From positions 13,722 to 77,721 of the forward strand of contig DKRV01000040.1 of NCBI GenBank assembly GCA_002472405.1: a stretch of 64,000 nt of DNA, in the 5' to 3' direction. The translations under genes and the position numbers were made by a program. Within the stretch, counting starts at the first letter, position 1. The number at the start of each line of letters is the position of its first letter. Source of the stretch: Clostridiales bacterium UBA7273. GTDB lineage: Bacteria > Bacillota > Clostridia > Oscillospirales > Oscillospiraceae. Below are positions 42,387-51,254 of this stretch, one piece after another. Under the pieces are notes generated by a model. It worked only from the letters and a program-made list of their open reading frames with translations, searched no databases and was not told the origin of the DNA.

Positions 42387-43289
42387 CTAATCTGCGTTTC
42401 TGATCCCTATGCCGCAGCTGCGCATGCTTTCGGCCAGCCGCTGCATATGCTCCGGTGTAATTTCCGTCAACGGAAGCCGGAGCTTTCCGCAGTCAAAGCC
42501 TATCATTTTCATTGCCGCTTTTACCGGGATGGGGTTCGTTTCGATGAAAAGATCGGAAAACAGCCGAGAATATTTGAAATACAGCTGCTGCGCCTGAAGA
42601 AAATTTCCGTCAAGGCAAAGCTCACACAGTTTTGCAACAGCGGCCGGAACAACGTTTGATGCGACCGAGATAACGCCCAAAGCGCCCAGTGCCATCATCG
42701 GCACGGTGTTGTCGTCGTTTCCGCTCCATATGAACAGATCGTTGCCGCATTCGGCTCTTGTTGCGGCGAAAAGGCTGAAGTCTCCGGAGGCTTCCTTAAC
42801 TCCGTTTATGTTTGGATGCTTTGAAAGCTCGATATATGTGTCGAGCTTTATTCCGACACTCGTTCTTGACGGTACATTATACACTATCATAGGAATATCA
42901 ACCCTGTCGGCAACGTATGTAAAGTGCTTTATCAAGCCGATTTGCGTTGCTTTGTTGTAATATGGCGTCACCATGAGTACACCGTCGGCGTCGCAGCGCA
43001 GAGCACAGCGCGCAAATCCGAGAGCCTTTGCTGTGTCATTGCTGCCGATTCCGGCGATGATTTTCATACGTCCGTCGTTGTGCCGGCAGGTAAATTCAAT
43101 AAGCTCTTCATGCTCGTAGCGGCTCATCGTTGCATTCTCGCCCGTAGTTCCGCAGACAACTATGGCGGTTGTTCCGCTGTCGTATTGAAAGTCAATAAGC
43201 TCTGCCATTTTGTCATAGTCAATGCCGTTTTCGTTAAACGGAGTTACAATCGCGGTGCATGAGCCTTTGAATATCGGAGTTTTGAACAT
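42387..43289 (-). CDS. dapA: 4-hydroxy-tetrahydrodipicolinate synthase
   Basis: Condenses pyruvate with aspartate semialdehyde: first step of the lysine/diaminopimelate branch and source of spore dipicolinate. The TIM-barrel protein of 300 residues has the Schiff-base Lys165 in NGVKEASGD, Tyr137 and Arg142 in VYNVPSRT, and GTTGEN at 47-52. It is monocistronic here. It supplies the meso-DAP that MurE (DNPR type) in this window would use. A GGGGGTA site precedes the ATG. Confidence 0.95.
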   Translation of the reverse strand: MFKTPIFKGSCTAIVTPFNENGIDYDKMAELIDFQYDSGTTAIVVCGTTGENATMSRYEHEELIEFTCRHNDGRMKIIAGIGSNDTAKALGFARCALRCDADGVLMVTPYYNKATQIGLIKHFTYVADRVDIPMIVYNVPSRTSVGIKLDTYIELSKHPNINGVKEASGDFSLFAATRAECGNDLFIWSGNDDNTVPMMALGALGVISVASNVVPAAVAKLCELCLDGNFLQAQQLYFKYSRLFSDLFIETNPIPVKAAMKMIGFDCGKLRLPLTEITPEHMQRLAESMRSCGIGIRNAD

Positions 43290-43350
43290 AAGGTACCCCC
43301 AATCATAATGCTTTTTAATATTATGACCGCGCTTGCACGCATATGACTTG

Positions 43351-43379
43351 TTGAATTATTCGTGGGTTTGTATTATAAT
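43351..43379 (+). promoter_or_regulatory. Promoter of queA-tgt
   Basis: TTGAAT (43351-43356), 17 bases, perfect TATAAT (43374-43379), 46 bases before the queA start. Confidence 0.7.
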
Positions 43380-43425
43380 GAAAGCTCAACGCAATTATAC
43401 ATTATAATAATGGAGCATTTTTGCA

Positions 43426-44448
43426 ATGAATAAATCGGATTTTGATTTTTACCTTCCTGAGCGGCTGATTGCTCAAACACCGCTTGAAAAACGTGATTCA
43501 TCGCGCCTGCTGCACCTTGATAAAAAAACCGGTGCGATAGAGCATGGGCACTTTCATGATATAACGAAGTATCTGAAAAAAGGCGACTGCCTTGTCATGA
43601 ACGACTCCAGAGTTCTGCCTGCACGACTGATCGGATCCCGTCTCAGCGGCGGACTTGTTGAGCTTGTGCTGCTGCGCGATCTTGGCGACGGATGCTGGGA
43701 ATGCCTCAGCCGGCCGGGAAGAAAGACTAAGCCCGGAACAGAGCTTACATTCGGTGACGGCGAGCTTACGGCAACGGTGATGGATGTTGCCGAGGGCGGA
43801 AACAGGATCGTCAAATTCCACTTTGAGGGCATATTTATTGAAAAACTCGAAAAGCTCGGCAAAATGCCGCTGCCGCCCTATATAAAAGAAGAGCTTCAGG
43901 ACTCGGAGCGTTATCAGACCGTTTATTCTCGTGAGCTTGGAAGTGCAGCCGCGCCGACTGCCGGTTTGCATTTTACAAAGGAGCTGCTTAAAGAGATAGA
44001 GGATATGGGCGTGAAAACGTGCTTTGTCACGCTCCATGTCGGCCTCGGAACATTCAGGCCGGTCAAGGCCGAGAAAATCGAGGAGCACGAGATGCACTCG
44101 GAGTTCTGCATCGTTCCGCAGGAAACGGCAGATATAATTAACGAAACCAAGAAAAACGGCGGCAGAGTTATTGCTGTCGGAACAACTTCATGCCGCACGC
44201 TCGAAAGCTTTGCAAAAGCAGACGGAACAATGGAGGCAAGCTCCGGGTGGACAAATATTTTCATCTATCCGGGCTATACATTCAAATGTATTGATGCGCT
44301 TATAACCAATTTCCATCTGCCCGAAAGTACGCTTATCATGCTTGTATCTGCGCTTGCCGGAAGAGAGAATGTTCTGCATGCATATTCCGTAGCCGTCGAG
44401 GAAGAATACAGATTCTTTTCTTTTGGTGACGCCATGATCGTCGAATAG
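43426..44448 (+). CDS. queA: S-adenosylmethionine:tRNA ribosyltransferase-isomerase QueA
   Basis: Penultimate step of queuosine synthesis: transfers ribose from SAM to preQ1 in tRNA to give epoxyqueuosine. The 340 residues start [24 protein letters not shown] and contain [20 protein letters not shown] and the C-terminal [20 protein letters not shown]. Normal size. Next gene is tgt, 12 bases on. Confidence 0.96.
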   Translation: MNKSDFDFYLPERLIAQTPLEKRDSSRLLHLDKKTGAIEHGHFHDITKYLKKGDCLVMNDSRVLPARLIGSRLSGGLVELVLLRDLGDGCWECLSRPGRKTKPGTELTFGDGELTATVMDVAEGGNRIVKFHFEGIFIEKLEKLGKMPLPPYIKEELQDSERYQTVYSRELGSAAAPTAGLHFTKELLKEIEDMGVKTCFVTLHVGLGTFRPVKAEKIEEHEMHSEFCIVPQETADIINETKKNGGRVIAVGTTSCRTLESFAKADGTMEASSGWTNIFIYPGYTFKCIDALITNFHLPESTLIMLVSALAGRENVLHAYSVAVEEEYRFFSFGDAMIVE

Positions 44449-44460
44449 GGGAGGGGACCA

Positions 44461-45591
44461 ATGTACAAACTTAAAAAGCAGGAAGGCAATGCTCGCCGCG
44501 GCGAGCTTGAAACTCCGCACGGAACAGTTCAGACGCCGGTGTTCATGAACGTCGGTACTGCGGCTGCGATCAAAGGCGCGCTATCAGCTGCCGACCTCAA
44601 AACGATCGGATGTCAGGTCGAGCTGTCAAACACATATCATCTTCACCTTCGCCCCGGTGACGAGCTGGTGCGAGATATGGGTGGACTGCATAAGTTCATG
44701 ACCTGGGATGGCCCGATCCTGACCGACAGCGGCGGATTTCAGATTTTTTCGCTCGCAAGTCTGCGCAAAATAAGCGAAGAGGGCGTGAAATTCAATTCGC
44801 ACATTGACGGCCGGCATATATTCATGGGACCGGAGGAGAGCATGCGCATTCAGGCAAACCTCGGCTCGGATATTGCAATGGCGTTCGACGAATGCATAAA
44901 GATCCCGTCGCCGCGCGAATATGTTGAAAAATCCTGCGATCGCACCTATCGTTGGCTCGTAAGATGCAAAGCCGCGCTCTCGGAATATAACAGCCGCGAG
45001 GATGCGGTGAATCCCGGGCAGATGCTGTTCGGAATAAACCAGGGCGCCACTTTTGCGGATGTTCGTATAGAGCACATGAAGAAAATTGCCGAGCTTGACC
45101 TTCCGGGCTACGCTATCGGAGGACTGGCCGTCGGCGAGACTCATCAGGAAATGTACGATACTATCCAGGCCGTTGAGGAATATATGCCGAAGGACAAGCC
45201 CAGATATCTCATGGGCGTGGGAACTCCGGGAAATATAATTGAGGGCGTTGCGCGCGGCGTTGACTTTTTTGACTGCGTCATGCCGGCGCGAAACGGCAGA
45301 CACGGGCATCTGTTTACCTGGAACGGAATTATAAACATAAAAAACGAAAAGTATCTGCGCGATGAGCAGCCGATAGATTCCGAGTGTGACTGCCCCGTGT
45401 GCAAGCGCTACAGCAGGGCTTATGTCCGCCATCTGTTCAAGGCAAACGAAATGCTTGCCATGCGCTTTGCGGTAATGCATAATCTTTATTTCTATAATAA
45501 GCTCATGGAAAAGATACGCATGAGTCTGGATAACGATAATTTCGAACAGTTCCGATCAAAATATACAAAAATGTTGGATACAAGGATATAA
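44461..45591 (+). CDS. tgt: tRNA-guanine transglycosylase
   Basis: Exchanges G34 for preQ1 in GUN-anticodon tRNAs. In 376 residues, Asp89 (DSGGFQIFSL) and the nucleophile Asp in GVDFFDCVMPARNGRHG are visible, and the C-terminal zinc site is CDCPVCKRY...H. One departure: the usual P-T-R after the nucleophile is P-A-R. The preQ1-making genes queCDEF are not in the window, so preQ1 may be made elsewhere or scavenged. Confidence 0.96.
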   Translation: MYKLKKQEGNARRGELETPHGTVQTPVFMNVGTAAAIKGALSAADLKTIGCQVELSNTYHLHLRPGDELVRDMGGLHKFMTWDGPILTDSGGFQIFSLASLRKISEEGVKFNSHIDGRHIFMGPEESMRIQANLGSDIAMAFDECIKIPSPREYVEKSCDRTYRWLVRCKAALSEYNSREDAVNPGQMLFGINQGATFADVRIEHMKKIAELDLPGYAIGGLAVGETHQEMYDTIQAVEEYMPKDKPRYLMGVGTPGNIIEGVARGVDFFDCVMPARNGRHGHLFTWNGIINIKNEKYLRDEQPIDSECDCPVCKRYSRAYVRHLFKANEMLAMRFAVMHNLYFYNKLMEKIRMSLDNDNFEQFRSKYTKMLDTRI

Positions 45592-45596
45592 AACAC

Positions 45597-45625
45597 TTGA
45601 AATACTCAGCATTACTATGTATAAT
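45597..45625 (+). promoter_or_regulatory. Promoter of yajC
   Basis: TTGAAA (45597-45602), 17 bases, perfect TATAAT (45620-45625), just after the tgt stop. Confidence 0.75.
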
Positions 45626-45677
45626 TAATTAGATATCAGCATAAAGCGAAAAAATTTTTTAATATAAGGAGCAAAAT

Positions 45678-45995
45678 ATGTTTTTAGCAGCAGCAACCGG
45701 AGCAGGCAGCTCCAGTTCCATGATCATCATTCTTCTTCTGTTCTTCGTTCTGATGTGGTTCTTCATGATCAGACCCGAGAAGAAAAAGCAGAAGAAGATA
45801 GAGGCAATGCGCAGCGCACTGAGCGTCGGCGATGAGATCGTCACTATCGGCGGCATTATGGGTACTATCGTCCACGTCACTGAGGATGACATCACCATCG
45901 AGACCGGCGAAGACAAGGTTCGCGTTCAGTTTAAGAAGTGGGCTGTCAGCAGCAACGTAAGAGCTGACGCAGCGGAAGCAAAAGAGAAAAAGTAA
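45678..45995 (+). CDS. yajC: Sec translocase accessory protein YajC
   Basis: A 105-residue protein with one N-terminal membrane helix (about 14-30) ending in WFFMIRPEKKKQKK, the YajC hallmark, and a cytosolic domain with GDEIVTIGGIMGTIVHV. Works with SecDF. secDF is not adjacent. AAGGAGC precedes the ATG. Confidence 0.94.
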   Translation: MFLAAATGAGSSSSMIIILLLFFVLMWFFMIRPEKKKQKKIEAMRSALSVGDEIVTIGGIMGTIVHVTEDDITIETGEDKVRVQFKKWAVSSNVRADAAEAKEKK

Positions 45996-46012
45996 TAGCT
46001 GCCTTACGGCAT

Positions 46013-46067
46013 AAAAATACCTTCGGACAAATATGATGTACAAACATCATGTGCCGGAGGTATTTTT
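46013..46067 (+). terminator. Nested hairpin carrying the TIGR04086 gene's Shine-Dalgarno
   Basis: Fourteen-base arms AAAAATACCTTCGG (46013-46026) and CCGGAGGTATTTTT (46054-46067), one G-U pair; the loop itself folds (ATGATGT/ACATCAT). The right arm holds the GGAGG site and its T-run abuts the ATG at 46068. It looks like the yajC terminator and the next gene's start region merged. Confidence 0.75.
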
Positions 46068-46478
46068 ATGTCTGCAAGCAAGAACAAATCAAAAAGCGGC
46101 ATCGTTACCGGAACGATCATTGCAATAGTGCTGACTGCTTTAATGTGCGGCGTATACGCGCTGCTCGTTAAAAACGGAAAACTTACGGATGACTACTCGG
46201 ACGTTATAATAAGCGCGTCAATTGCCCTGGCTGTGTTTATAGGCGCACTGCTGTCTAATTCGGGGCAGGGGAGGAGAGGGATATCCGGTCTTGCAGTGGG
46301 CGTAATTTATGCGTTCGTCGTTGTTTCTGTGCCGCTTCTCGCATATCCGACTGAGGTAGATTGGCTAAAGATCATCAGAATTATTGCCATAGCGGCTGTG
46401 AGCGGAGCAGTAGGTGGAAGCATCAATTTAGTCAAAAGTAACAAAAGCTTTCACAAAAATCGCAAAAAGAAAAATTAG
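46068..46478 (+). CDS. TIGR04086 family membrane protein
   Basis: A 136-residue protein with four predicted membrane helices (about 10-32, 44-62, 72-92, 98-121) and basic ends. This type follows yajC in many Clostridia and has no known role. Its ribosome site is in the hairpin before it. I name the family from topology, size and position, so confidence is moderate. Confidence 0.75.
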   Translation: MSASKNKSKSGIVTGTIIAIVLTALMCGVYALLVKNGKLTDDYSDVIISASIALAVFIGALLSNSGQGRRGISGLAVGVIYAFVVVSVPLLAYPTEVDWLKIIRIIAIAAVSGAVGGSINLVKSNKSFHKNRKKKN

Positions 46479-46787
46479 ATAACTATTTGTATATATTGCA
46501 TTTGGTTGACATAATTTTAGCTGATAACCTATATGTAGTGAAAAATGCAAGATATCCAACCTAAATATTGCGATTGGGACCCTGGAAGAACTGGGTTACA
46601 GCAGATGACGGTAATGTGGTTTACATAACAGAGTTAACATAATATATCGACATAATTAACAAAATTGATAATATTTTTAGAAAACGCTTGATTACATTGA
46701 AAAATTGTATTATATTGTGTTTACACAGAAGTTATGTAAATCCATGAGTTATTCTCCGCTGATTTTCGTAAATGTGAGGAGGAACTG
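46479..46787. other. AT-rich intergenic region with a possible gene remnant
   Basis: 309 bases without a clear gene. It holds TTGACA (46506-46511) 18 bases before TATATG (46530-46535), a short frame 46545-46628 (27 codons, MQDIQPKYCDWDPG...), and, in the next frame, a protein-like run ending VVYITELT at a TAA. Joining the two with one added base gives a smoother peptide, which suggests a decayed gene end. No ribosome site precedes it. Confidence 0.35.
46688..46716 (+). promoter_or_regulatory. Promoter of the 46.8-kb membrane protein and xerD
   Basis: TTGATT (46688-46693), 17 bases, TATATT (46711-46716). Confidence 0.5.
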
Positions 46788-47309
46788 ATGGATAATATTG
46801 ATTTGCGTAAAAAGCCCGGAGCATTTAATGCTTTTCCACTTGGAACAGCGCTCGTATCTGCGGCGTTTGCGCTTGGCGCTGTTTCTCTGACTTTGCTTTT
46901 AAGAAGCGATTCGAGCAGTGTTATGTCTATCTCGACGTGCGCGGTAACGGATTTATGGCTTTGCTTTGCACTGCTGATTCTTGCCCAGGCGCTGTGCATT
47001 ATAATGCCGTGTGCTCGTGTTCTGACGGCTGTATTTGCTGTTTTGACAGGTGCCGACGCTGAGCTTATCTCGTACAGCTATTCCGAATTTGCGCTTTTTT
47101 CACCTGAGTTTTTTGCTCTGTTTGGTGTTATTTTCGCATTTTCGTCGGCAGGCGTGTATGCATGTGACAGAGCTTTTACGCTTTCGCCGAAGCTGAGAGC
47201 ATTTATCCGCGCCGACCGCAGGCTGCGATACGAGCTTAATCTGTTCTGTGCTGTGTTTGCTGCGCTTATGCTTGCCGCGATCGTTTCTGCGGCGCTGTTT
47301 ATTCTGTGA
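46788..47309 (+). CDS. Hypothetical four- to five-helix membrane protein
   Basis: A 173-residue protein that I do not recognise. It is mostly hydrophobic, with membrane segments near 17-37, 52-73, 75-90, 103-122 and 150-172, an excess of Ala, Phe and Leu, and a basic loop (about 132-146, LSPKLRAFIRADRRLRYE). It has a good GAGGAGG site. It lies directly before xerD, a place where other Clostridia have SpoIIM, but I see no SpoIIM/DUF95 signature and do not make that call. Confidence 0.6.
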   Translation: MDNIDLRKKPGAFNAFPLGTALVSAAFALGAVSLTLLLRSDSSSVMSISTCAVTDLWLCFALLILAQALCIIMPCARVLTAVFAVLTGADAELISYSYSEFALFSPEFFALFGVIFAFSSAGVYACDRAFTLSPKLRAFIRADRRLRYELNLFCAVFAALMLAAIVSAALFIL

Positions 47310-47332
47310 TATCCAAGAAAGGGGGTTGCCGG

Positions 47333-48235
47333 ATGCTTAATTCTGAGTGCCTCGAAGTTTTTAATAAGTATCTTGTCGAGGTCAAAAAGTGTTCCACAAA
47401 TACCCTCAGTTCCTATATGCGTGATGTTCGCCAATTTGGTGACTACATGCAAACACACACGACGGAGGATATAGTCAGCGCAACAGAGGACGAGCTTTCC
47501 GAATATATTGACTGGCTCAAAGGCAACGGCAAATCTGTCGCAACGGTGTCGCGTGCCATTGCATCGCTCAAATGCATGTACGGTGTGCTCTGTGAGGACG
47601 GATATGTCAGTGAAAATCCGACCGTTAAGCTCGCTCCGGAAAAGAGCCAGCATAAGCTTCCGCAGATACTGACAAGTAAGGAAGTTGATCTTCTGCTCGA
47701 GCAGCCCTCATGCACCGATGCAAAGGGATATCGAGACAGGGCGATGCTTGAGCTGCTTTACGCAACCGGCATCAGAGTCAGCGAGCTCATTGCACTGAAC
47801 ATAAGTGACGTCAACACATCTGCCGGCGTTGTAAGGTGTGCGCCCAACACGGAAAAAGAGCGCCTTATCCCACTGTATTCGACTGCAGTCAAGGCGCTTA
47901 ATGAATACATAGAATTTGTAAGGCCTCAGATGATTGCGCTGCCCACCGAGCAGGCTCTGTTTGTCAACGTCAGCGGCGAGCGCATGTCGCGTCAGGGCTT
48001 TTGGAAGATAATCAAGTCGTACCAGCAGAAAGCGCATATTGAAAAAACCATCACGCCGCATACTCTGCGTCATTCGTTTGCCGCGCATCTGCTTGAAAAC
48101 GGCGCCGACCTGCATTCTATTCAGGAAATGCTCGGACACTCGGACATATCGTCAACTCAGGTATATTCCCAGCTTGTTAAGAAGCAGCTTAAGGATGTTT
48201 ATAACAAGGCTCATCCCAGAGCGCATAACGGCTGA
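47333..48235 (+). CDS. xerD: Site-specific tyrosine recombinase XerD
   Basis: A 300-residue recombinase that, with XerC, resolves chromosome dimers at dif. N-terminal SAM-like domain (FNKYLVEVKKCSTNTLSSYMRDVRQF), then catalytic residues in ATGIRVSEL (Arg), HTLRHSFAAHLL (His-x2-Arg), LGHSDI (His) and the nucleophile Tyr278 in TQVYSQL. I start it at ATG 47333; a GTG at 47306 overlaps the preceding stop and lacks a site. Confidence 0.9.
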   Translation: MLNSECLEVFNKYLVEVKKCSTNTLSSYMRDVRQFGDYMQTHTTEDIVSATEDELSEYIDWLKGNGKSVATVSRAIASLKCMYGVLCEDGYVSENPTVKLAPEKSQHKLPQILTSKEVDLLLEQPSCTDAKGYRDRAMLELLYATGIRVSELIALNISDVNTSAGVVRCAPNTEKERLIPLYSTAVKALNEYIEFVRPQMIALPTEQALFVNVSGERMSRQGFWKIIKSYQQKAHIEKTITPHTLRHSFAAHLLENGADLHSIQEMLGHSDISSTQVYSQLVKKQLKDVYNKAHPRAHNG

Positions 48236-48254
48236 TATCTTCACAATTTGCGCA

Positions 48255-48289
48255 AAAAACCTCGGCAATTAAAAATTGCCGAGGTTTTT
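48255..48289. terminator. Terminator after xerD
   Basis: Perfect 16-base arms AAAAACCTCGGCAATT / AATTGCCGAGGTTTTT with loop AAA. Serves xerD and, in reverse, the converging ATP-grasp gene. Confidence 0.93.
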
Positions 48290-48313
48290 CATGTTTACAG
48301 GGATTAATGCCGG

Positions 48314-49955
48314 TCAAGCTTTATATTTTAATCCGTTTTCGATTGCGTAGCTTTCGGCTGCGCTGCCTTTTTTGCAGCATATCATAACGTTTGGTGACTC
48401 GAGGAATGCGTCGGGCTCGATCTCCGTTACCGAATCGGGGATCGTTATCTGCCGCAGCTTTTTGCAGGTTCTGAAAGCATAGGAGCATATTTTTTCACAT
48501 CCAGATGGAATAACTACGCTTTCGAGCGCGGTGCAGTGGTTGAATGCCGAACGGGATATGGTTTTGACAGGTGCTTTAAATTCAATCTGCTTAAGCTTCG
48601 GACAATTGTAAAACGCCAGATAGCCTATCTCGTTGAGTGAGGCTTCAATTATAACGCTTTCAAGCTTATCGCTGTTTTTGAATGCGCTTGACGCGAGCGT
48701 GCGAACCGGCTTGCCGCCTATTGATGCAGGGATGATGAGACTATGAACATCTTTGCTGCCGTTTGACAGCGTTGCCTCACCGTGCGCTATGGAATAGCTG
48801 AAATCAAGAGTTGCACCGCGCTCGACGTAGTTTTTGAATGCGTCAGCTATAATACGCTCTCTGTACTTTCCGTAAAGCGGACCGTTGTTATACTGATGAA
48901 TATCTATGCCGGCACCGCCGAAATTATATTCGATAAGCACAGGCTCACCATCTGCGTCGATAGCTATATCCCAGGAAGCAACGCCGAACATGGGCACATG
49001 CATGTGGCAGCGCTTGACGGCCTCCAGAGCCTTGTCGAAATTCGGCACAAAGCCTTCGCTGAAAACAAAGCCGTTTGGATGAACATCGTATCTTTCGCCC
49101 TTTTGCGTATATCCGCAGTCGTTAAGACGCCCGTCGGGCTTCACTCCGCAGCCAACGCTGCCGCTGCCGAAGTTATCAACACGGCTGCCGCTGTTTCCGA
49201 TCCTGACAACGGCGGAAAGCGGTATGGATTCACCGTCGAGCATAATGCAGATTATGCGTATTGTGTTAACCGAGGAGGCGTTCATCTTTGCCATTTCCGG
49301 GTGCTGCTGCATCACAAGCTGCACGGCAACGTCGCGGTCAACGTCAAGTGCTTCCGATATATCATCCCTGGTGCTGCCCTTGCCGAGAAAACGCACGCCC
49401 TTGCCGCCGCTGCTTGCGCGGCTTATTTTAACTGCCACGCCCGGATCAAGGTTTTCAAACAGCTTTTCAGCGGCCTGCTGCTTGGTTATAGGGTTAATGC
49501 CTACGTCGAGATACTGCCCGTGAATTTTCCTGATAAGCGTCGGCGGATGCTTTACGCAGGGGAGGATAACATCCATATAGTTTTTGTCGAGGAAGGCTCT
49601 GAGGTAATCAAAATCAATCTTGCTCCACTCAACATTGTAGTTGAATATCGCTTCCTACGTACTCAGGGCTGTATATGCCGGTTTTACCGCTGTAAACCTG
49701 AACCCAAAGCGGATCAACGAGACCCGTGCCCCAAATATTCTTCCATGCATCTTGAACATCGCTTAGCTGCTCTGAGCTAAGCTCCGGCGTCTCTCCGGTC
49801 GTTTCTCTGAACCATTTTCGGAGCACTGCCGATTTGCTGCCGCGCTTTTCGCCCGATTGCATCGCCGATACCGCGCTTATAAGATCGCTGTGCCGCTCTT
49901 TGCACAGCGTGTTGAACATGTAGTTAAACAACTTATCTTTTATGGAATTTTTCAT
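48314..49955 (-). pseudogene. ATP-grasp (sugar-transfer type) plus BspA-like leucine-rich repeats, frameshifted
   Basis: One gene split into two frames. The 5' part (49955-49629) encodes 108 residues from MKNSIKDKLFNYMF to a stop right after YSPEYVGSDI. The rest resumes one frame over (IFNYNVEWSKIDFDYLRAFL...) and runs to 48314. The total is 1642 bases, 547 codons plus one, fitting a single extra base near 49643-49649. The middle is an ATP-grasp ligase like those of polysaccharide clusters (VKISRASSGGKGV, WDIAIDADGEPVLIEYNFGG). The last 150 residues are LRR_5 repeats (PASIGGKPVRTLASSAF type). It may be a real pseudogene or a sequencing slip. Confidence 0.75.
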
Positions 49956-49983
49956 AACTCTCTCCGTACAGAATGCTTAAAAT

Positions 49984-50012
49984 AGTATATTACATCGAGC
50001 ATCATATGGTAA
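49984..50012 (-). promoter_or_regulatory. Possible promoter of the ATP-grasp gene
   Basis: Minus strand: TTACCA (50012-50007), 17 bases, TATACT (49989-49984), 29 bases before the start codon. Confidence 0.4.
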
Positions 50013-50088
50013 TAGCTGTAAATGTTTTTTAGTATAACTTATATTACACAGTTTTGCGGCTTAATGACGCGCGTACGATGCATTTTTG

Positions 50089-50117
50089 TTGTAATAAAAG
50101 TGGCGATGTGATAAAAT
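50089..50117 (+). promoter_or_regulatory. Promoter of ruvCAB
   Basis: TTGTAA (50089-50094), 17 bases, TAAAAT (50112-50117). I see no clear LexA/SOS box in the 184-base gap. Confidence 0.5.
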
Positions 50118-50139
50118 CAATACTTAGGATGTGATAATT

Positions 50140-50655
50140 ATGCGTATCTTGGGCATTGATCCGGGACTTGCAACTGTTGGATTTTCAATCGTGGATACGG
50201 ACAAAGCCAAAATGAAGCTCGTCACCTGCGGCATAATAAGCACTCCGGCTCACACCTCGCTTTCGAGTAGGCTGGATAGAATATTTGACGATCTAAACGA
50301 GCTTATAAGCACTTTTTCTCCTGATGTAATGTCCATTGAGGAGTTGTTTTTCAACACGAATATAACGACCGGCATATCCGTTGCACACGCTCGCGGAGTT
50401 ATTTTGCTCGCAGCTTACCGTGCCGGAGTGCGCGTTTTTGAGTATACGCCATTGCAGGTCAAGCAGGCTGTTGTCGGATATGGCAGAGCTGAAAAGAAGC
50501 AGGTGATCGATATGGTAAAGCGTATTCTAAACCTGCCGTCGGCTCCAAAACCCGATGATGCGGCCGACGCTGTGGCTCTGGCCATATGCCATGCCCGCAG
50601 CAGCACCTCACTACTTAGCCGAAAGGAAGATGAAGGACTGTGTTCTACCATTTAA
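50140..50655 (+). CDS. ruvC: Holliday junction resolvase RuvC
   Basis: Cuts Holliday junctions during recombination. ATG 50140 gives 171 residues and puts the first catalytic Asp in MRILGIDPGLATVGF; an in-frame GTG at 50131 lies in the ribosome site. The other acidic residues are in SIEELFF and DAADAVALAICH. The 3' end overlaps ruvA by 16 bases. Confidence 0.95.
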   Translation: MRILGIDPGLATVGFSIVDTDKAKMKLVTCGIISTPAHTSLSSRLDRIFDDLNELISTFSPDVMSIEELFFNTNITTGISVAHARGVILLAAYRAGVRVFEYTPLQVKQAVVGYGRAEKKQVIDMVKRILNLPSAPKPDDAADAVALAICHARSSTSLLSRKEDEGLCSTI

Positions 50656-51242
50656 ACGGTATAGTTTCAGATATTGATTTAAATCTTGCGGTCATTGACT
50701 GCAACGGAGTCGGCTATGCCGTTAATACAACGACCAATACGCTCTCAAGACTTAAGCTTAATGATAAGGCAAAGCTGTATATCTCTGAGTGCATAAAAGA
50801 GGATAGCTTTGATCTTTACGGCTTTGCTACGCTCGGCGAAAAACGCTGCTTTGAGATGCTTCTCGGGGTTTCGGGTATCGGTCCGAAGGCCGCGCAGGCA
50901 ATACTGTGCGCCACTACACCGGAAGGACTTGCCCTTGCCATAATGAACGGCGATGATAAAGCCATAACCGCGGCACAGGGCGTGGGCAAAAAAATAGCCC
51001 AGCGTGTTATCCTTGAGCTTAAAGACAAGGTTTCCAAGGAAATGGGCGGCTCATCGATGTCAGAGATGCCGGCTGTTATGACGCAAACGGCGTCCGGCAG
51101 CAAGAGCAAAAGCGATGCCATTGCTGCACTTATGGTGCTCGGCTACGGTACAGCTGAGATAAACGCGGCACTCAGAGGTATGGACATTGACGCAATGGAA
51201 ACCGAGCAGATAGTAAAAGCGGCGCTAAAAAACCTTATGTAG
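50640..51242 (+). CDS. ruvA: Holliday junction branch-migration protein RuvA
   Basis: Tetrameric junction-binding protein of 200 residues. OB-fold start MFYHLNGIVSDIDLN, two helix-hairpin-helix motifs (MLLGVSGIGPKAAQAIL and AITAAQGVGKKIAQRVILELKDK), an acidic-linker region, and the RuvB-binding domain III (SDAIAALMVLGY). GTG start at 50640 with a GAAGGA site inside ruvC. Confidence 0.95.
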   Translation: MFYHLNGIVSDIDLNLAVIDCNGVGYAVNTTTNTLSRLKLNDKAKLYISECIKEDSFDLYGFATLGEKRCFEMLLGVSGIGPKAAQAILCATTPEGLALAIMNGDDKAITAAQGVGKKIAQRVILELKDKVSKEMGGSSMSEMPAVMTQTASGSKSKSDAIAALMVLGYGTAEINAALRGMDIDAMETEQIVKAALKNLM

Positions 51243-51254
51243 AGGATACAATAA

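Noticed and set aside
46506..46547. Promoter plus 27-codon gene in the 46.5-kb gap
   Set aside because: The transcript would start almost at the ATG, no ribosome site exists, and the -10 (TATATG) is weak. I keep the stretch only as a possible remnant.
48782..49780. 332-codon open frame on the + strand
   Set aside because: It is opposite the frameshifted ATP-grasp gene. The minus strand carries the ATP-grasp and LRR motifs, so the + frame is a shadow even though it is not broken.
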